Positions 1-11,000 of a DNA stretch of 64,000 nucleotides are shown one piece after another. The number at the start of each line of letters is the position of its first letter. Position 1 is the first letter of the stretch. The notes beneath the pieces were generated by a model that was not told the DNA's origin, ran no database searches, and saw nothing but the letters and a program-made list of their open reading frames with translations. Position numbers and translations under genes: made by a program. Source of the stretch: Galbula dea (Eukaryota > Chordata > Aves > Piciformes > Galbulidae); the NCBI GenBank assembly GCA_013399015.1, contig VWZX01004666.1:2233603-2297602 (forward strand), read 5' to 3'.

Positions 1-69
1 ACTTCTGGGCTATTTTCTGCCAGAAAGCCAAAATCACTTCAGTGAAGTAATACATCAGACTCTCTTCAT

Positions 70-185
70 ATCACAGAATCACAGAATGTTAAGAGCTGGA
101 AGGGACCTTGAAAGATCATCTAGTCCAACCCCCCTGCAACAGCAGGATTCCCTAGACCAGGTCACACAGAAGGTGACTGAACAGT
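70..185 (-). mobile_element. CR1 LINE 3' tail fragment
   Basis: The + strand begins TATCACAGAATCACAGAATG and continues through GGAAGGGACCTTGAAAGATC and the CTAGTCCAACCCCCCTG block. This is the reverse complement of the highly recognisable avian CR1 3' end, whose terminal 8-bp repeat is ATTCTRTG. The right end decays after AGACCAGGTCACACAGAAGG. It is a short 5'-truncated copy, as most avian CR1 insertions are, and carries no coding capacity. Confidence 0.93.
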
Positions 186-1136
186 AAGCTATGTTAAGAG
201 TCCTTTATGTTTCAGTGGCAACATGGAAGTCTTAAAGCAGGAAATCTGCTAAGCACTTTTTTTTTTATGATGGTCACTAGTTTGTGCTGAGCCTAGATTG
301 ACTCAGACTAATGGTTATAAGGTTTTTGAATAGCATCTGATAATCAAAATGAAATCAGAATCCATTTTCTATCTACTTGGTAGAACAAGCTCTGAGACTT
401 CAATCAGCCTGATGATGTTATGCCTTAGTTATACCTTCAAAGGATAGCTAAAACTCATTTATGGAAATACTTGGAGTCCTCCCTTCTAGCCTTCAAACCA
501 ATTGCCAGGAAGCTGCTGGGTTCTTCAAGCCAGATCTTCAGTAACAGCAAAAAATATTACCTCTTATACTGTGCTGTTAATGCTGTAAAATAGTGCAGTA
601 TATTTTTTCTACCCAGAGAGCAACACCTAGTTAACATTTAAGTTAGTGAAGTGGAAATTTGTGTGACCTAATTTAAAAACCAGTCAAATGTCTTAGGTGA
701 GAAAGCTTCACAAAAAAATAAATGCCACTGGATTTCTACTTTGTTTTGCTGAGTCCAGGGTAAGGGGTGGGGGGGAAATGGTTATGATATAGGTCAATGC
801 AGTAGAGAGAAGGAACCCAATATCCAAATGCTAGTCTAGCTAAACTTTTGAATATGGAGAGTGGAAGATTCACTTTGAACTCATGCATATGACAGACTTC
901 CTTTCTGTTATCCAAAAGGGGAGGAGAAAAGCTGATGTTACTAGTGAACTGAGATTAATTTTGTGAAAGTCTGCAAGGCATTATTTATAGTCTGTGTACC
1001 AGAACTGTTTTTCTATTAATGGTCTCTCTAGGCCATGTTCAAAAATAGTGCAGCCTCATGTTGTGTAAATGAGATTTGGCAATGTGAATTTAGCTGTTTT
1101 CTGTTTTAACAAACTCCTTCCCAACCATTCCCTTAT

Positions 1137-1182
1137 TCCACTCATGATCTCTCTTCTTGTCTCTGTCTTCTTCCTTCTGCAG
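1137..1182 (+). other. AGBL4: 3' splice site and polypyrimidine tract of the AGBL4 exon
   Basis: A run of almost only C and T leads to TTCCTTCTGCAG, with AG at 1181-1182. It directly precedes the conserved protein segment, which fixes the exon start. This is a textbook-strong acceptor. Confidence 0.8.
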
Positions 1183-1345
1183 TCCAGCACATCGTTCAAC
1201 AGAGATGCCGTGAAAGCAGGGACAGGCCGGCGTTTTCTTGGTGGGCTGTTAAATGATACATCCTACTGCTACACTCTGGAAGTCTCATTCTACAGCTACA
1301 TACTGGGTGGACTGACTTCTGCTGTCCCCTACACAGAAGAAGCAT
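1183..1345 (+). CDS. AGBL4: Internal exon of AGBL4 (cytosolic carboxypeptidase 6)
   Basis: This exon encodes about 54 residues, from SSTSFNRDAVKAGTGRRFL through SYCYTLEVSFYSY to AVPYTEEA. The wording matches the CCP6/AGBL4 branch of the M14 cytosolic carboxypeptidases, as I recall the family; CCP1-CCP5 read differently here. In this family the Glu of the YTLE motif is the catalytic general acid/base. The enzyme is cytosolic and removes glutamates from polyglutamylated proteins such as tubulin. The exon starts in phase 0 after a strong polypyrimidine tract ending CTTCTGCAG (AG at 1181-1182). It ends after GAAGAAGCAT, in phase 1, so the last base begins the Tyr codon expected after EEA. The donor at 1346 (GTATCC) is weak. 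Reading on would give about 21 unrelated residues and a stop at 1408-1410. The zinc-binding HxxE and later His lie in upstream exons outside the window. I am sure of the family and fairly sure of the paralogue. Confidence 0.88.
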
Positions 1346-1351
1346 GTATCC
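1346..1351 (+). other. AGBL4: Weak 5' splice site of the AGBL4 exon
   Basis: CAT|GTATCC: the obligatory GT is present, but position -1 is T instead of G and +5 is C instead of G. It is placed by protein homology, because EEA should be followed by a split Tyr codon. A much better match, AAG|GTAAAT, lies 66 bp downstream at 1412. Confidence 0.65.
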
Positions 1352-1946
1352 TTTGGAAATCCTTCAGAAATCCTTCTTCCTCATGCAGCACAAGTGAACC
1401 GGGCACTTAAGGTAAATACTTCTATCTCAGTAAGAGTTTGCTGAGATAGGAACACACAAGTGGAAATGTGAGTCTGCTCTTGATGCTTTAATTTCCCTCA
1501 TATTGATTCTCCATAGTGTGGAAATTCAAGAGAAAAGCACATTAGATCAAATAAGCTATTTCCCCCTTGTAGGAGATTGTCTCACATACTTATTATAGAA
1601 ACTAGTCCTGGAGAGACTGTGATCCATTCCCTTCCACAGCCTTCCATTTATTTCTCCATTTCTCTCCTTATTCTCTCATTATCCCTGTGTTTGTACTATT
1701 GTTTTAATAGCAAGTTGAAAGTACATCTTTGGTACTGAGTTAAAATATCTTCTCTGCCTTTGAACTGCAGCCAAAATGCTCTAAAGGATCCACCAGGTTC
1801 TGCAACTGCCTCAGGGCCAGGTCTTTAACACCAGTTGACAAAGAAATGGAAAGGGAGCTCTGCAGACAAAGCTGACAATGTTTTTGGTTTTCAAGTGCTC
1901 AAATAGAAGCAATGTCTCATTCCTCAAAAGACACACATCCATCTGG

Positions 1947-1951
1947 CTATC
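1947..1951. repeat. Left target site duplication of the solo LTR
   Basis: CTATC immediately before the LTR, identical to 2385-2389. Confidence 0.85.
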
Positions 1952-2384
1952 TGTCCTGGGTTTGGCTAGGATAGGGTTAATCTTTGCACAAGAAGCTAGG
2001 AAGGGCCACAACCAGGACAGACAACAGAGCCAGCCATGGGGCGTTCCATACTACGTCCAGGTCATGTTGCTAGATAAGGGGGGGGCTGGCGGCAGGAGCG
2101 GCGGGTTTTTTGGCACACATGGCTAGGTGTCATGTTGGCAACATCAGTGAGCTGGTGGTTTTATATCACTCGGCTATATATTACCTTATTAATTTTCTTA
2201 TGAATCCTGTTCTTTCTCTGTTCTTTGTGGTATTGTATTAAAATTTCCTTCTCCTAACCCCATAGGGTTTGGCATTTCACTCCCAATTGCCCTTCCCATC
2301 TCACCATGGGGTAAGGGGTTAGGGGAAGGCAGTGTGTGAGCAGCTGTGGGGGGCTCAGTTACGAGGTGGGCCTAAACCATGACA
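1952..2384 (+). mobile_element. Solo LTR of an avian endogenous retrovirus
   Basis: A 433-bp element begins TGTCCTGGGTTTGGCTAGG and ends CCTAAACCATGACA, with short imperfect inverted ends (TGTCCTGGGTTT against the reverse complement of AAACCATGACA). It is flanked by a perfect 5-bp duplication, CTATC, at 1947-1951 and 2385-2389. A TATA-like TATATATT at 2175-2182 and a polyadenylation signal ATTAAA at 2237-2242 set the + orientation. There is no internal retroviral sequence, so this is a recombined solo LTR. The start resembles LTRs that are common in Neoaves. The 5-bp duplication suggests an ERVL-like integrase, but family assignment needs a library comparison. Confidence 0.9.
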
Positions 2385-2389
2385 CTATC
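2385..2389. repeat. Right target site duplication of the solo LTR
   Basis: CTATC immediately after the LTR, identical to 1947-1951. It marks the exact insertion site. Confidence 0.85.
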
Positions 2390-5300
2390 TCAATCTATCA
2401 ACAATTTGTAGAATTGATTTGACTGATCTTATGATTTAGTTTTGTTGTTTGGACCAGTCTAATGGTTTGGGGGGTTTTTTGTCACTATGCTCAATCAAAT
2501 AACCATACTTCAAGCTTGGGTGCATTATTTCATTTTGTCATTCTATCTTGGTAGATTTTGAATTTTCCACAGGTTTAGAAATACTGTAGAGGGAGAAAGA
2601 TTAGCTGTGATTGTCTATTTGCCTCTCCACTGCTTTCTGGAAGTTAGGGAAAGTTTGCAGCTTTAGGGTAGCAAGGGGGAAATATTCATAAGACTTAATT
2701 CTCACAATCCATCTGTATGTGCACGCTGTGAGGGAATAAGAGTGAGAAACCAGGAATAGGGAAAGTAATTCTAAATCGTTTGGGAGTTTCTGGTTTGGCT
2801 TCTCCACTGAAAGTGAAATCTGGGGGAAGGAGAGGGATGAATATATTAAGGTCACATATCAGACTCAAGCATTTGGAATAGATCTTTTTGGCCTAATAAG
2901 GTTAACTAGCTGCAAAGAGTAGCTTTTTGCAACATACTCATACATAGTTACCTTGCTGTCTGAGGGGAAAATCAACGTCATTCCTGTTAGGTTTAGGTAT
3001 TTATTTTCCTATGTTGGTGTTTTGGCATTTTAAGCACATGTACCTTAGTTTCACCTTTAATTTTCTCTCTTTGCTTCATAGTCATTGTACTGACAACAGC
3101 TTATTTGTCTTCCTTATTTATCAAGAACAGTTTTTTGCAGTAAAAGGTGGGAAGAGTCATATACAAATGAGGTCTTGAGTTCCTTGAATATGTTTTTCTT
3201 CATATCTTGTAAGTCATTTTGACTCAGTTTTCTTTTTCTTTTCCATAAGGATTTTTGTTTTGTGCTTCACATTACAGAGGTTTCAGGCATGGGGTCTAAC
3301 ACCTCTATGTATTTGCTTGGCTTGCCTTCTGCAGGCAGAGCTTCATCATTCTCAGTTCATTCACTGTGACCATCACCAGCTAGAGCACAGAAAACAGGCC
3401 TCAGATCACAGAGAAGCTGGTTTTGGCTAGCCTGGCAGACAGCAAGCAGGGAAGGAGCTCTGCCCACGTAGTACAGTCCACTGGCATTTTGCCCTAGTAA
3501 CTTTTATTATTTCCTTTTCAATGGAGGGATTCTATCAAGAGTTCTGCTTATGACAGTTCTTCCTCATGTGTGCAGTTTCCTAGTTAGAGAAAGAAATGGA
3601 GCTGCTTGAAGCAGTCTCTAGGCTGGTTTGCTTTAACACAGGAGTGGCTGGATTTATGCACAACCTATCCTGGCAGGGGAGAAGTTTCCTATCACTGAAG
3701 TGCCTGTGACCAAAAGTAAAACAACTGCAGAACATTTCAATTTAGCCTGAAAGCTCTTCCAAGCTATTTGCAAGTCAGTATTAATTAATGCTCAGGTTTT
3801 TTTAATGGACCTGAACCAAAGACACAGCCAGTCAGTTCATATTGGCCTCCAAGGACTGGCATGTTTCTATTAACTGTCTAGCTACATGCAGGCTTGCAAG
3901 TCAAGCAAATAAATGAAGAAAAGACAGTGAGCCCAAAACCTGTGAACTGATAGTGCAAGTATTCAGGAAATCTGCCTTCAAAGATGTGTTTCTTAGGACT
4001 TTGTTCAAACTACAGTGATGTTTTTGGATTGTTGGTTTTTGTGCTTTGTTTGTAATAGAAACTGGATCAGAGAGGCTAGAATGGTTCAAAGCTTCTAGTG
4101 TTGGATTAAAAAGTGCAGACTGAGATGCAGCCTTAATTTCAAGTAACTCATGGCCTTAAACAGAGACTGCGAAGCAAGTCACACCCCATATTCGGAAACT
4201 AACCATAATGGCTCCATGTGGAGAGCAGAACAAATGAGGATCTCAAGGTTCTTCAAAACTATTACTTTAGCCCAATATTATTCCTGTTGAAACATGAGAA
4301 AACTGAAGAAATTCTGAATAGTCACCTATTTGCCTTGGTGGCATATAATTCTACCTGTCAACTTCCTTCCTTTACAGCATTTGTGGCAAATAAGATCATA
4401 GAACCACCCCCTTTCATACTATTATATAGGTAGGTTAGGTTTGGTTTGGTTTTTTTTTGTTATTTGGGTTTTAAATTCTTCATGTTCCTCATGGTTTATG
4501 TGCTAACTCTATGATCTATACAAAACCCAACATGAGCCTATAATAGATATATTTCCACATTGGTTAAGATTATTTTGTTCAGACTTGTGTGACTGAACCA
4601 TACCTTGTAATTATTGAGGTAAATGGATAACTCACATGGATGAAAATGGGAGACAGACTTTCAGCCTTATAAGTGCTATTTGGATTCTGACATTGTTTAA
4701 GTGTGGACAGTAACTTTCTTCAGTATATAAAGTAAGAATTTTTTTTCAATAAATGCTTCAAATTACTGTAGTTAGTATGACTGAGTGTATTCTCCTAAAT
4801 GAAATACCTCAAAGGTTCAGAATTTAGGGGATTATACCTGCTAAAAAAAATGTCTGTGAAGATGCACCATTTAAATGAGATCCAGGAATGAAAGATCTTT
4901 CATCAGTCTGTGCTGGGAGTATATGTTTGGGATGTATATGGAGTGATTACAGCATCCTTTCAAGTGCTGAATTTCTGATCTCTTCTTCCAGAGACACTGA
5001 ACATGGTTGCATGAATATCTCGGGCCTCAATTAGCTTTATATCAGTAATGGTTACTGATGGACTGTCTCTTGTATTTTCATCCTGTGAACAAAGGACTGT
5101 ATCAGGCGTACCTTCCTGAACATCCTGTTCCACATTCTTTGAGAGGCATGTGTGTGCCTGGTAGGTCTGTGTCTAACTGATATGTACCTGGTGTGTGAGA
5201 AACATTAGGGATATGTTCTATAAGCCCAGCTCTGCAGAATACCCTATGATAACATGTGCTGTAGATAACAGTGAATGGACTGTGTTTCAAAGGCATAATA

Positions 5301-7934
5301 AGAGGATTGGAGGCTTGTCGGTTAGTTGCCTGCAAGTGGACAGAGAAATGTTTAAAACCCTTCTCACATGTGCACACATTTGGTGGTAACTGATTAAAAA
5401 GGCAGCACAGTAACAGTTTGCTCAGCACTAGGTGAAGAAGCTTTAAAATGAGCTGATATGCTTCCATTAAATACCATGTTTTACTAGGCATTTACAGGGC
5501 TTATGACATAAGGCATGTAAACTGCTCTGTAACATTAACCACCAGCAGCCTAACTGCTGAGCTGTCTGGATATACACCAGCCTCATAGCCAGGCAGGAAA
5601 TAAAGGAAAAAAGAGGGGGAGGAAGGATGAATCCATAGTTGTAGGACTCTGAGTGCTGCACTGATAGCACACCCTGAATTGCTTTCCACTAGAGCCTGCT
5701 GATCAGCAGCTGTCACAGTCTGACCTGAGAGTGGCCAGTAAAGGAATCTCACATCAACAGTTTTAAAATCTATTGGGTTCATTTTTTAAAGTGTTTGAAC
5801 TGGATCCCTGCTGCACAGCAGGCAGCCCATAAGAGAACATAAAAGGTTTTACTTTCCCAAAGACTACCCATGAGGCAGGAAGACAGAAATGATGGAGATC
5901 AGGCAAAAACTGGTATGATTGTAGCCTGGTAGCTATAGGGGAGAATAATCATCAAGATGGGCAAGCATCACAATTATAAGTGCCTATGACTTTTTTGTGT
6001 ATTTTCATCTTAATTCTAAATTTCCTCCAGGTGGGGAAGGCCCTCATCCAAAGATGAGCCTTTAGTCATCTATGTGTATGGCATTACTTGATGAGATCAA
6101 TTCTGAGTGGATCAGGAGTCTGGAACCCTGGACTGTGGGTTTGGCAGAATAGTTCTTTGTATGGCTTTTCTAAGCTCATCACCTCTGTGATTTAATGTCC
6201 TCAATATAAAGAATTAATTTAATGAAACTTCTGTTGAAAATACATAAATAAAATGTTGAAGACATGGGTGAAGAATACAGAAGAAAGAGACATTAGTAAT
6301 ATTATCCCAAGGTAGCTCTTTTCACATCACAAACAGCTGATAAATTATCTTAATACTTTAAAATAGTATAGCTGAACCAACTTGCAAATATGTAGCTTTG
6401 TATTTTCCATTCCACTGAATGTGTTGAATTAGAAGCTTTGCATCCCTTAAACATGATATAGTTGCATGGCTGAAATCTGTCTCCTGTTTATGGACATAAA
6501 AAAATACATTTGTGGCTACAGCCATAAAATGAAAGCTTAAATTGACTACAGTCTTTTCAGGTGCCTAACAGGAGCTCACATCTTAGATTCTTGGCACAGC
6601 TGGAACCATTAGGTTCACTCTTATTCTGAACTTCAAGCAGAACAGCAGCCTGCTGCTTGACTGGGGACTGGAGAAGTTAAATCCCCTGGAGGAAGCAGTC
6701 ATTTGCTTATATCTAGATTCCTTTTAAGGGGTGCTTGCATCTCAGTAAATGCCTGTCCTGAGGAAAAGACATCTGTATGCAAACTACAATCCCAGTAAAA
6801 GCATCTATAATTTCTAGAGCTTCATGGACCTTCCAGTCTTCTAGGGCAAATGTACTTGATTATTCTGGGCCATTTTAAAATTTCTTTTTTTGGCAACTGC
6901 TGCTCCTTCTGAGACATGATATCTTTAAGAGAAGATCCTCATGAGCCAGATGATGGCCCTTGCAGATTCATTCCCACCCAGTAAAGGCAACATTACTAGC
7001 AAAAGCCAATGAGGTTAGACAAGCTATGATGTAAAGGTGAGGGAGCTCTGCAGAGGTTATCCAGTGTGGCTTGTGTTTGAACTTGAGTTAGAGCCTGTTC
7101 CAAGATGATTTTAAATAAACTGGACACATAATCAGGAAAAGACCTCTGGAGGTCTACATCTTCATCATTCTTCTGCTAAGCTCCTAGAAATAGGCTCCTT
7201 TCTGTGTGTTGCAAAAAATGGCTTTAATCCTGATCCTGAAGATTTTCCTAAGAGTGACCTCCTTGCACATCATCTCTCCACCATTTGGTTATTTCTCAAT
7301 ACCATGTTTTGGTCTGCCTTTGAGGAAAGAAAACAGCTCCCCAGTCTGTGTGAGAGTGTTGAGGTTTACAGCCACAATTTCAAATGCTCTTAATATTACT
7401 GGAAGCATAGAGTTAAATTATACAGTTGTAAAGTTACTTTATAGTGATAATGCTGTCAAGCATCAATATCTCTGCTCCAGGGCACCATGGAAACTCAGTT
7501 AATGATATAAGAAGCTGATATTTTTCAGGGTTGCAGCTGTTGGCTCATACCCAGAAGGAATCAGAGTGTCTCTTCATATTGGCTATATGCAAGGGAACCT
7601 GCTCAAAGAAAATTAAGAAACAGTGAAAGTCTGTTTAATGAAGTGCAGTGGAATGAAAGTGCAAAGCACTGTGGCGTTGCAGTGTGCACACCTCTTTCCC
7701 TCTCAGAGCTAAATACAGTGGACAGTGCTGTAGAAAAAGGCTTATTTTACTGTAAGAGAAGGTGTTTGTGGGGGAGAGTGTATTATTTGTATGTAGATTT
7801 GTTTATCTAGTTGCCTGTAGCACTGCATCAATCTATGCAGACACTGTCTGGGAGTATCAGTAAAGAAATGGAAATTAAGGCAAGTGACTACAGTCAACTT
7901 AGGAATATCTATAATTTTTGTAATGGATTTCTTA
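2390..7934 (+). other. AGBL4: AGBL4 intron, no recognised element
   Basis: AT-rich single-copy-looking DNA with many stops in every frame. A short G/T-rich run lies at about 4432-4459. Open frames here, up to about 129 codons on the minus strand at 5102-5491, show no known motif. Confidence 0.45.
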
Positions 7935-8015
7935 GCATCTGTATCCCAAGGTGCTTTGATAACCTCAGCTGAAAGATGCTATAAAAGTGCAAAGTGTTAT
8001 TATAAAGGTGTTTTT
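7935..8015. repeat. Possible ancient interspersed repeat
   Basis: The text TCCCAAGGTGCTTTGATAAC followed by CTATAAAAGTGCAAAGTGTT and ATTAT resembles the tail of old amniote repeats that end in 'GCTATATAAATGCAAAGTATTATTAT'-like sequence. The match is from memory and diverged, so I do not assign a family. Confidence 0.35.
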
Positions 8016-11000
8016 TTCTCCTTTTAAAGAAATATTTTTTCACTTTATTTATTTATTTTATGTAGAACATCTGTCTTGGAAGGCATCTTTAAAGTATTTC
8101 CTGGGGATTTAATCACATGATTTTAATTACATTTTGGGTAGGAACCAGGTATCAAATACTATGCGTGTGAGTAGGGAAATGGTCTTGCTGTTAACAGCTG
8201 CAGTAAGAGTGGTCTTGACCAATTGGTTCATTTCTCTGTTTGCCCAGGTGCTTTGCATGCTGCATGTTTGGTAAACATTCACATGGCTTTCTATGGGGAA
8301 GGAGGGAGAGCAGGTCAGGCTTGTGGGCTTGTTTTAAGTAGAAATGAAAGGGAATTTGTAAGACGAGGATCTAGTCTTGAAGGGAATGAAGCATCAGAGG
8401 GACTGAGAGCCTGCCTGTTCTATCAGATTTTAAGGCACAAGTTAGTCTGAGCACCATGGTTTGCTCCAGAGTTGTGGTGTCCTAAGTATTGTAAAGGAGG
8501 GCTCCATGAGGGTGTAGATTAACTTCTTTCCTCTTGTGCACACAAGTTTCTCTCCCAGGGATACTGAAGTATAGGGAAGAGAAGAGATGATGGTTGTGGG
8601 ACCAGAATGAATTAGACCTAGCACAAGTGATGCTTTTGCTGAATGGTTGAAGGTGAAGTTGATGACAAATAATTGCAGAGTTGTGGCTAATATAAACAAG
8701 GGGAGAAGGTCCCTCCAGGTACTGCTATCCCTTTTGGAACAGGCTTTCAAGGTTTTGAGCTCCTCTTTTATAAACTGCCTTTTCCCTAAACTTGTATTTT
8801 TCCTTTGTTTTATAAGCAACTTAGAAAAAAACTAAGCATTAGAACTGATAGTGAGGATCTTTGGTGCTCAGAATGCCATACAAATGCTATTAAACCCATG
8901 GTTAAAATAAGTCTTTGGTAAATGTTAAATTCCTATTAGTAACACTTGCTAAACTTAAGTGCAAAGGAAAGGGCAAGGCTAATCTGAAAGGCAATGGAGA
9001 GCAGGGCTTAAAAGATATGAACAATTTGTTGGAAATGTCTGAGGGGAGTGGTTAATATGACTAAAGAGTAACATTTGTGGCTTGAAGATTTAGGTTTGGA
9101 AAGGGCTCTAGCCAGTGCTGTGCTTTGGAGCTTTCCCAAATGTCAATGGGAATGAAGAGAAAAAAGCCATCCTGAATGAAGCATTTTTCAAAAAGCAATA
9201 AACAGAAAAATTGCAGTGTCTCTGGTCTAGGTTTCTGCTTCTGTCTGTGGTAGTGTTTGTGTGTCTCCATGTTTATCATCTTTTTCCTCTTCTCTTTCCA
9301 TTGTCTCCTCTGGCTCAATCTTATCCCCTGTGCCTGTTTTGTCTTATGTCTGTCCTCTCACCATCTTGTTTGAAGATTTAGGTCATTAGCCCTACCCCAT
9401 ACCTTTCTATCATCTCATCTGATTTTTGCAGGTGGTGTTTCATTAATCAGACACACCTACTCTCCGCTTTTTGTTCACTTTGTGCTCTCTTTCACCTAAA
9501 CTATTCCTTTTTTCTTTTATATTTTGACACCTAAAGGTTCACCAGGGCTTAATGCTGATTAAAGAGAATTCCAGGGTGGGATCAGAAGTTATCTTTTAAC
9601 TACCACTTCCATAGCCCCAAATACCAATGTCCTGAAAGGAAATCAGAGATGTTTCCAAGACACGTAGCAAAGAAATTAGTTAGTTTTAGTCTGTCTTTCT
9701 TACCTGCTTGACCAATTGCAATTGAATTTGACAGTGATAAAGATCTCAGAGATACTACATTCCTACAGGTTTCATGAAAAATAGCTGGCTGAATAAGTAG
9801 AGAGACCAAAATTAATCTCTCTGGTAGGGACAGCAGCATCTCTATTGTTGGAAACCAGAAGATGACAATAGGTATGAAAGTCACAGGTAAGAGATACCAC
9901 ATCTCTTTTCTTTCCTGGGCATGTCATTGGTGAGTAGAGACCTCACTTCACTTTCCTTTCCCCTACAAATTTTACCACTAACATCTCTGGAAAACTTGAT
10001 AAAAAGGATATCTCATAGCATCCTGAAAAGCAGATTGCATCTCCTCTATCAAGCCACTGTTGAAAGAGGCCAGGAACCTGACAGGTACAGTTCACAGGTA
10101 AAGAGAATACTCATTCAAATAGCCAATACATGCTCACCACAAGCCAGCAGTGTTTTTTGTCACCCAGAGGTGAAGCTTTGTCCACTGTTCTGATCAACAA
10201 AGTCTGAATATGTCTGAGGCAGAAACTACAGATAATCTGCAGCTTTAATCTAGTGTTCAGAAACCTTTGTGTTTTGATAAGAGCAGTATGAGTCTGATTC
10301 TTTCATGTCTCATCTCTTAACAGAAGAACAGCCAAACCAGCTCAGATCAAAACCAGTCCTCTGCAGAGTCTTGTCTCTGATAGAAGGCAAAAGCAGATGC
10401 CTCAGAAGAATGTAACAATAAAATAAGAGTATAACAATTCTCCTCCTGAATATTCTTCCAGCAGTTAGTGGTTTGGGGATCCCAGAGGCAGAAGTGTTGA
10501 TTACGTCTGCAGTAGCAGTCTATGGATTTGTCTCCTGTGAACCTGGGTGCATTTTTAGCATCCAAATCATTCGTTTCTAGGAATTTCCACAGCTTAATAA
10601 TATCTTGTTTGTTTTAAGCCTACCACCTGCAAGCTTTATTTTGTGATTCCTATTTGTTACACTGGAAGCAGTGTTGATCCCTCTCTGCTGTCCCCATGGC
10701 ACTCAGCAGCAGCTTTTTTTTCACATTTAGTCTCCTAGCCTACCTAGTTACTCAGTCTGAGCATTTATCCTGCACACCATAAGAAGAAAACTATTACTAG
10801 ATCAGAATAATTCCTTTATTTCTGGACTTGGTATATCATCTGGAATTTTCTTTCTAGGTATACACAATGGTATGAGTTGCCAAGCAATGGGGAATCCACT
10901 CCAGTGACTAGTGGCAGGGTCTGCATCTGCTGCACATTATGATTTTCATTTGTGCTCAGGATAAATCCTGCTCTGGTCACACAAGGAGCAGGTATAAGCA

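Larger units (their letters stand above)
1..1182 (+). other. AGBL4: Intron upstream of the AGBL4 exon
   Basis: Non-coding sequence before the acceptor. It holds a CR1 tail near its left edge and otherwise unremarkable AT-rich DNA with short A and T runs. No other exon is recognisable. Confidence 0.6.
1346..1951 (+). other. AGBL4: Start of the large AGBL4 intron
   Basis: No second exon or repeat is recognised here apart from a CT-rich stretch around 1620-1680. A strong cryptic donor (AAG|GTAAAT) sits at 1411-1417. Confidence 0.5.

Noticed and set aside
1952..2384. Possibility of a full provirus
   Set aside because: Only one LTR is present and the target duplication flanks it directly, so no internal retroviral genes remain.
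5102..5491. 129-codon open frame on the minus strand
   Set aside because: Antisense to the inferred transcript, no recognisable domain, and low-complexity-free but unremarkable composition.
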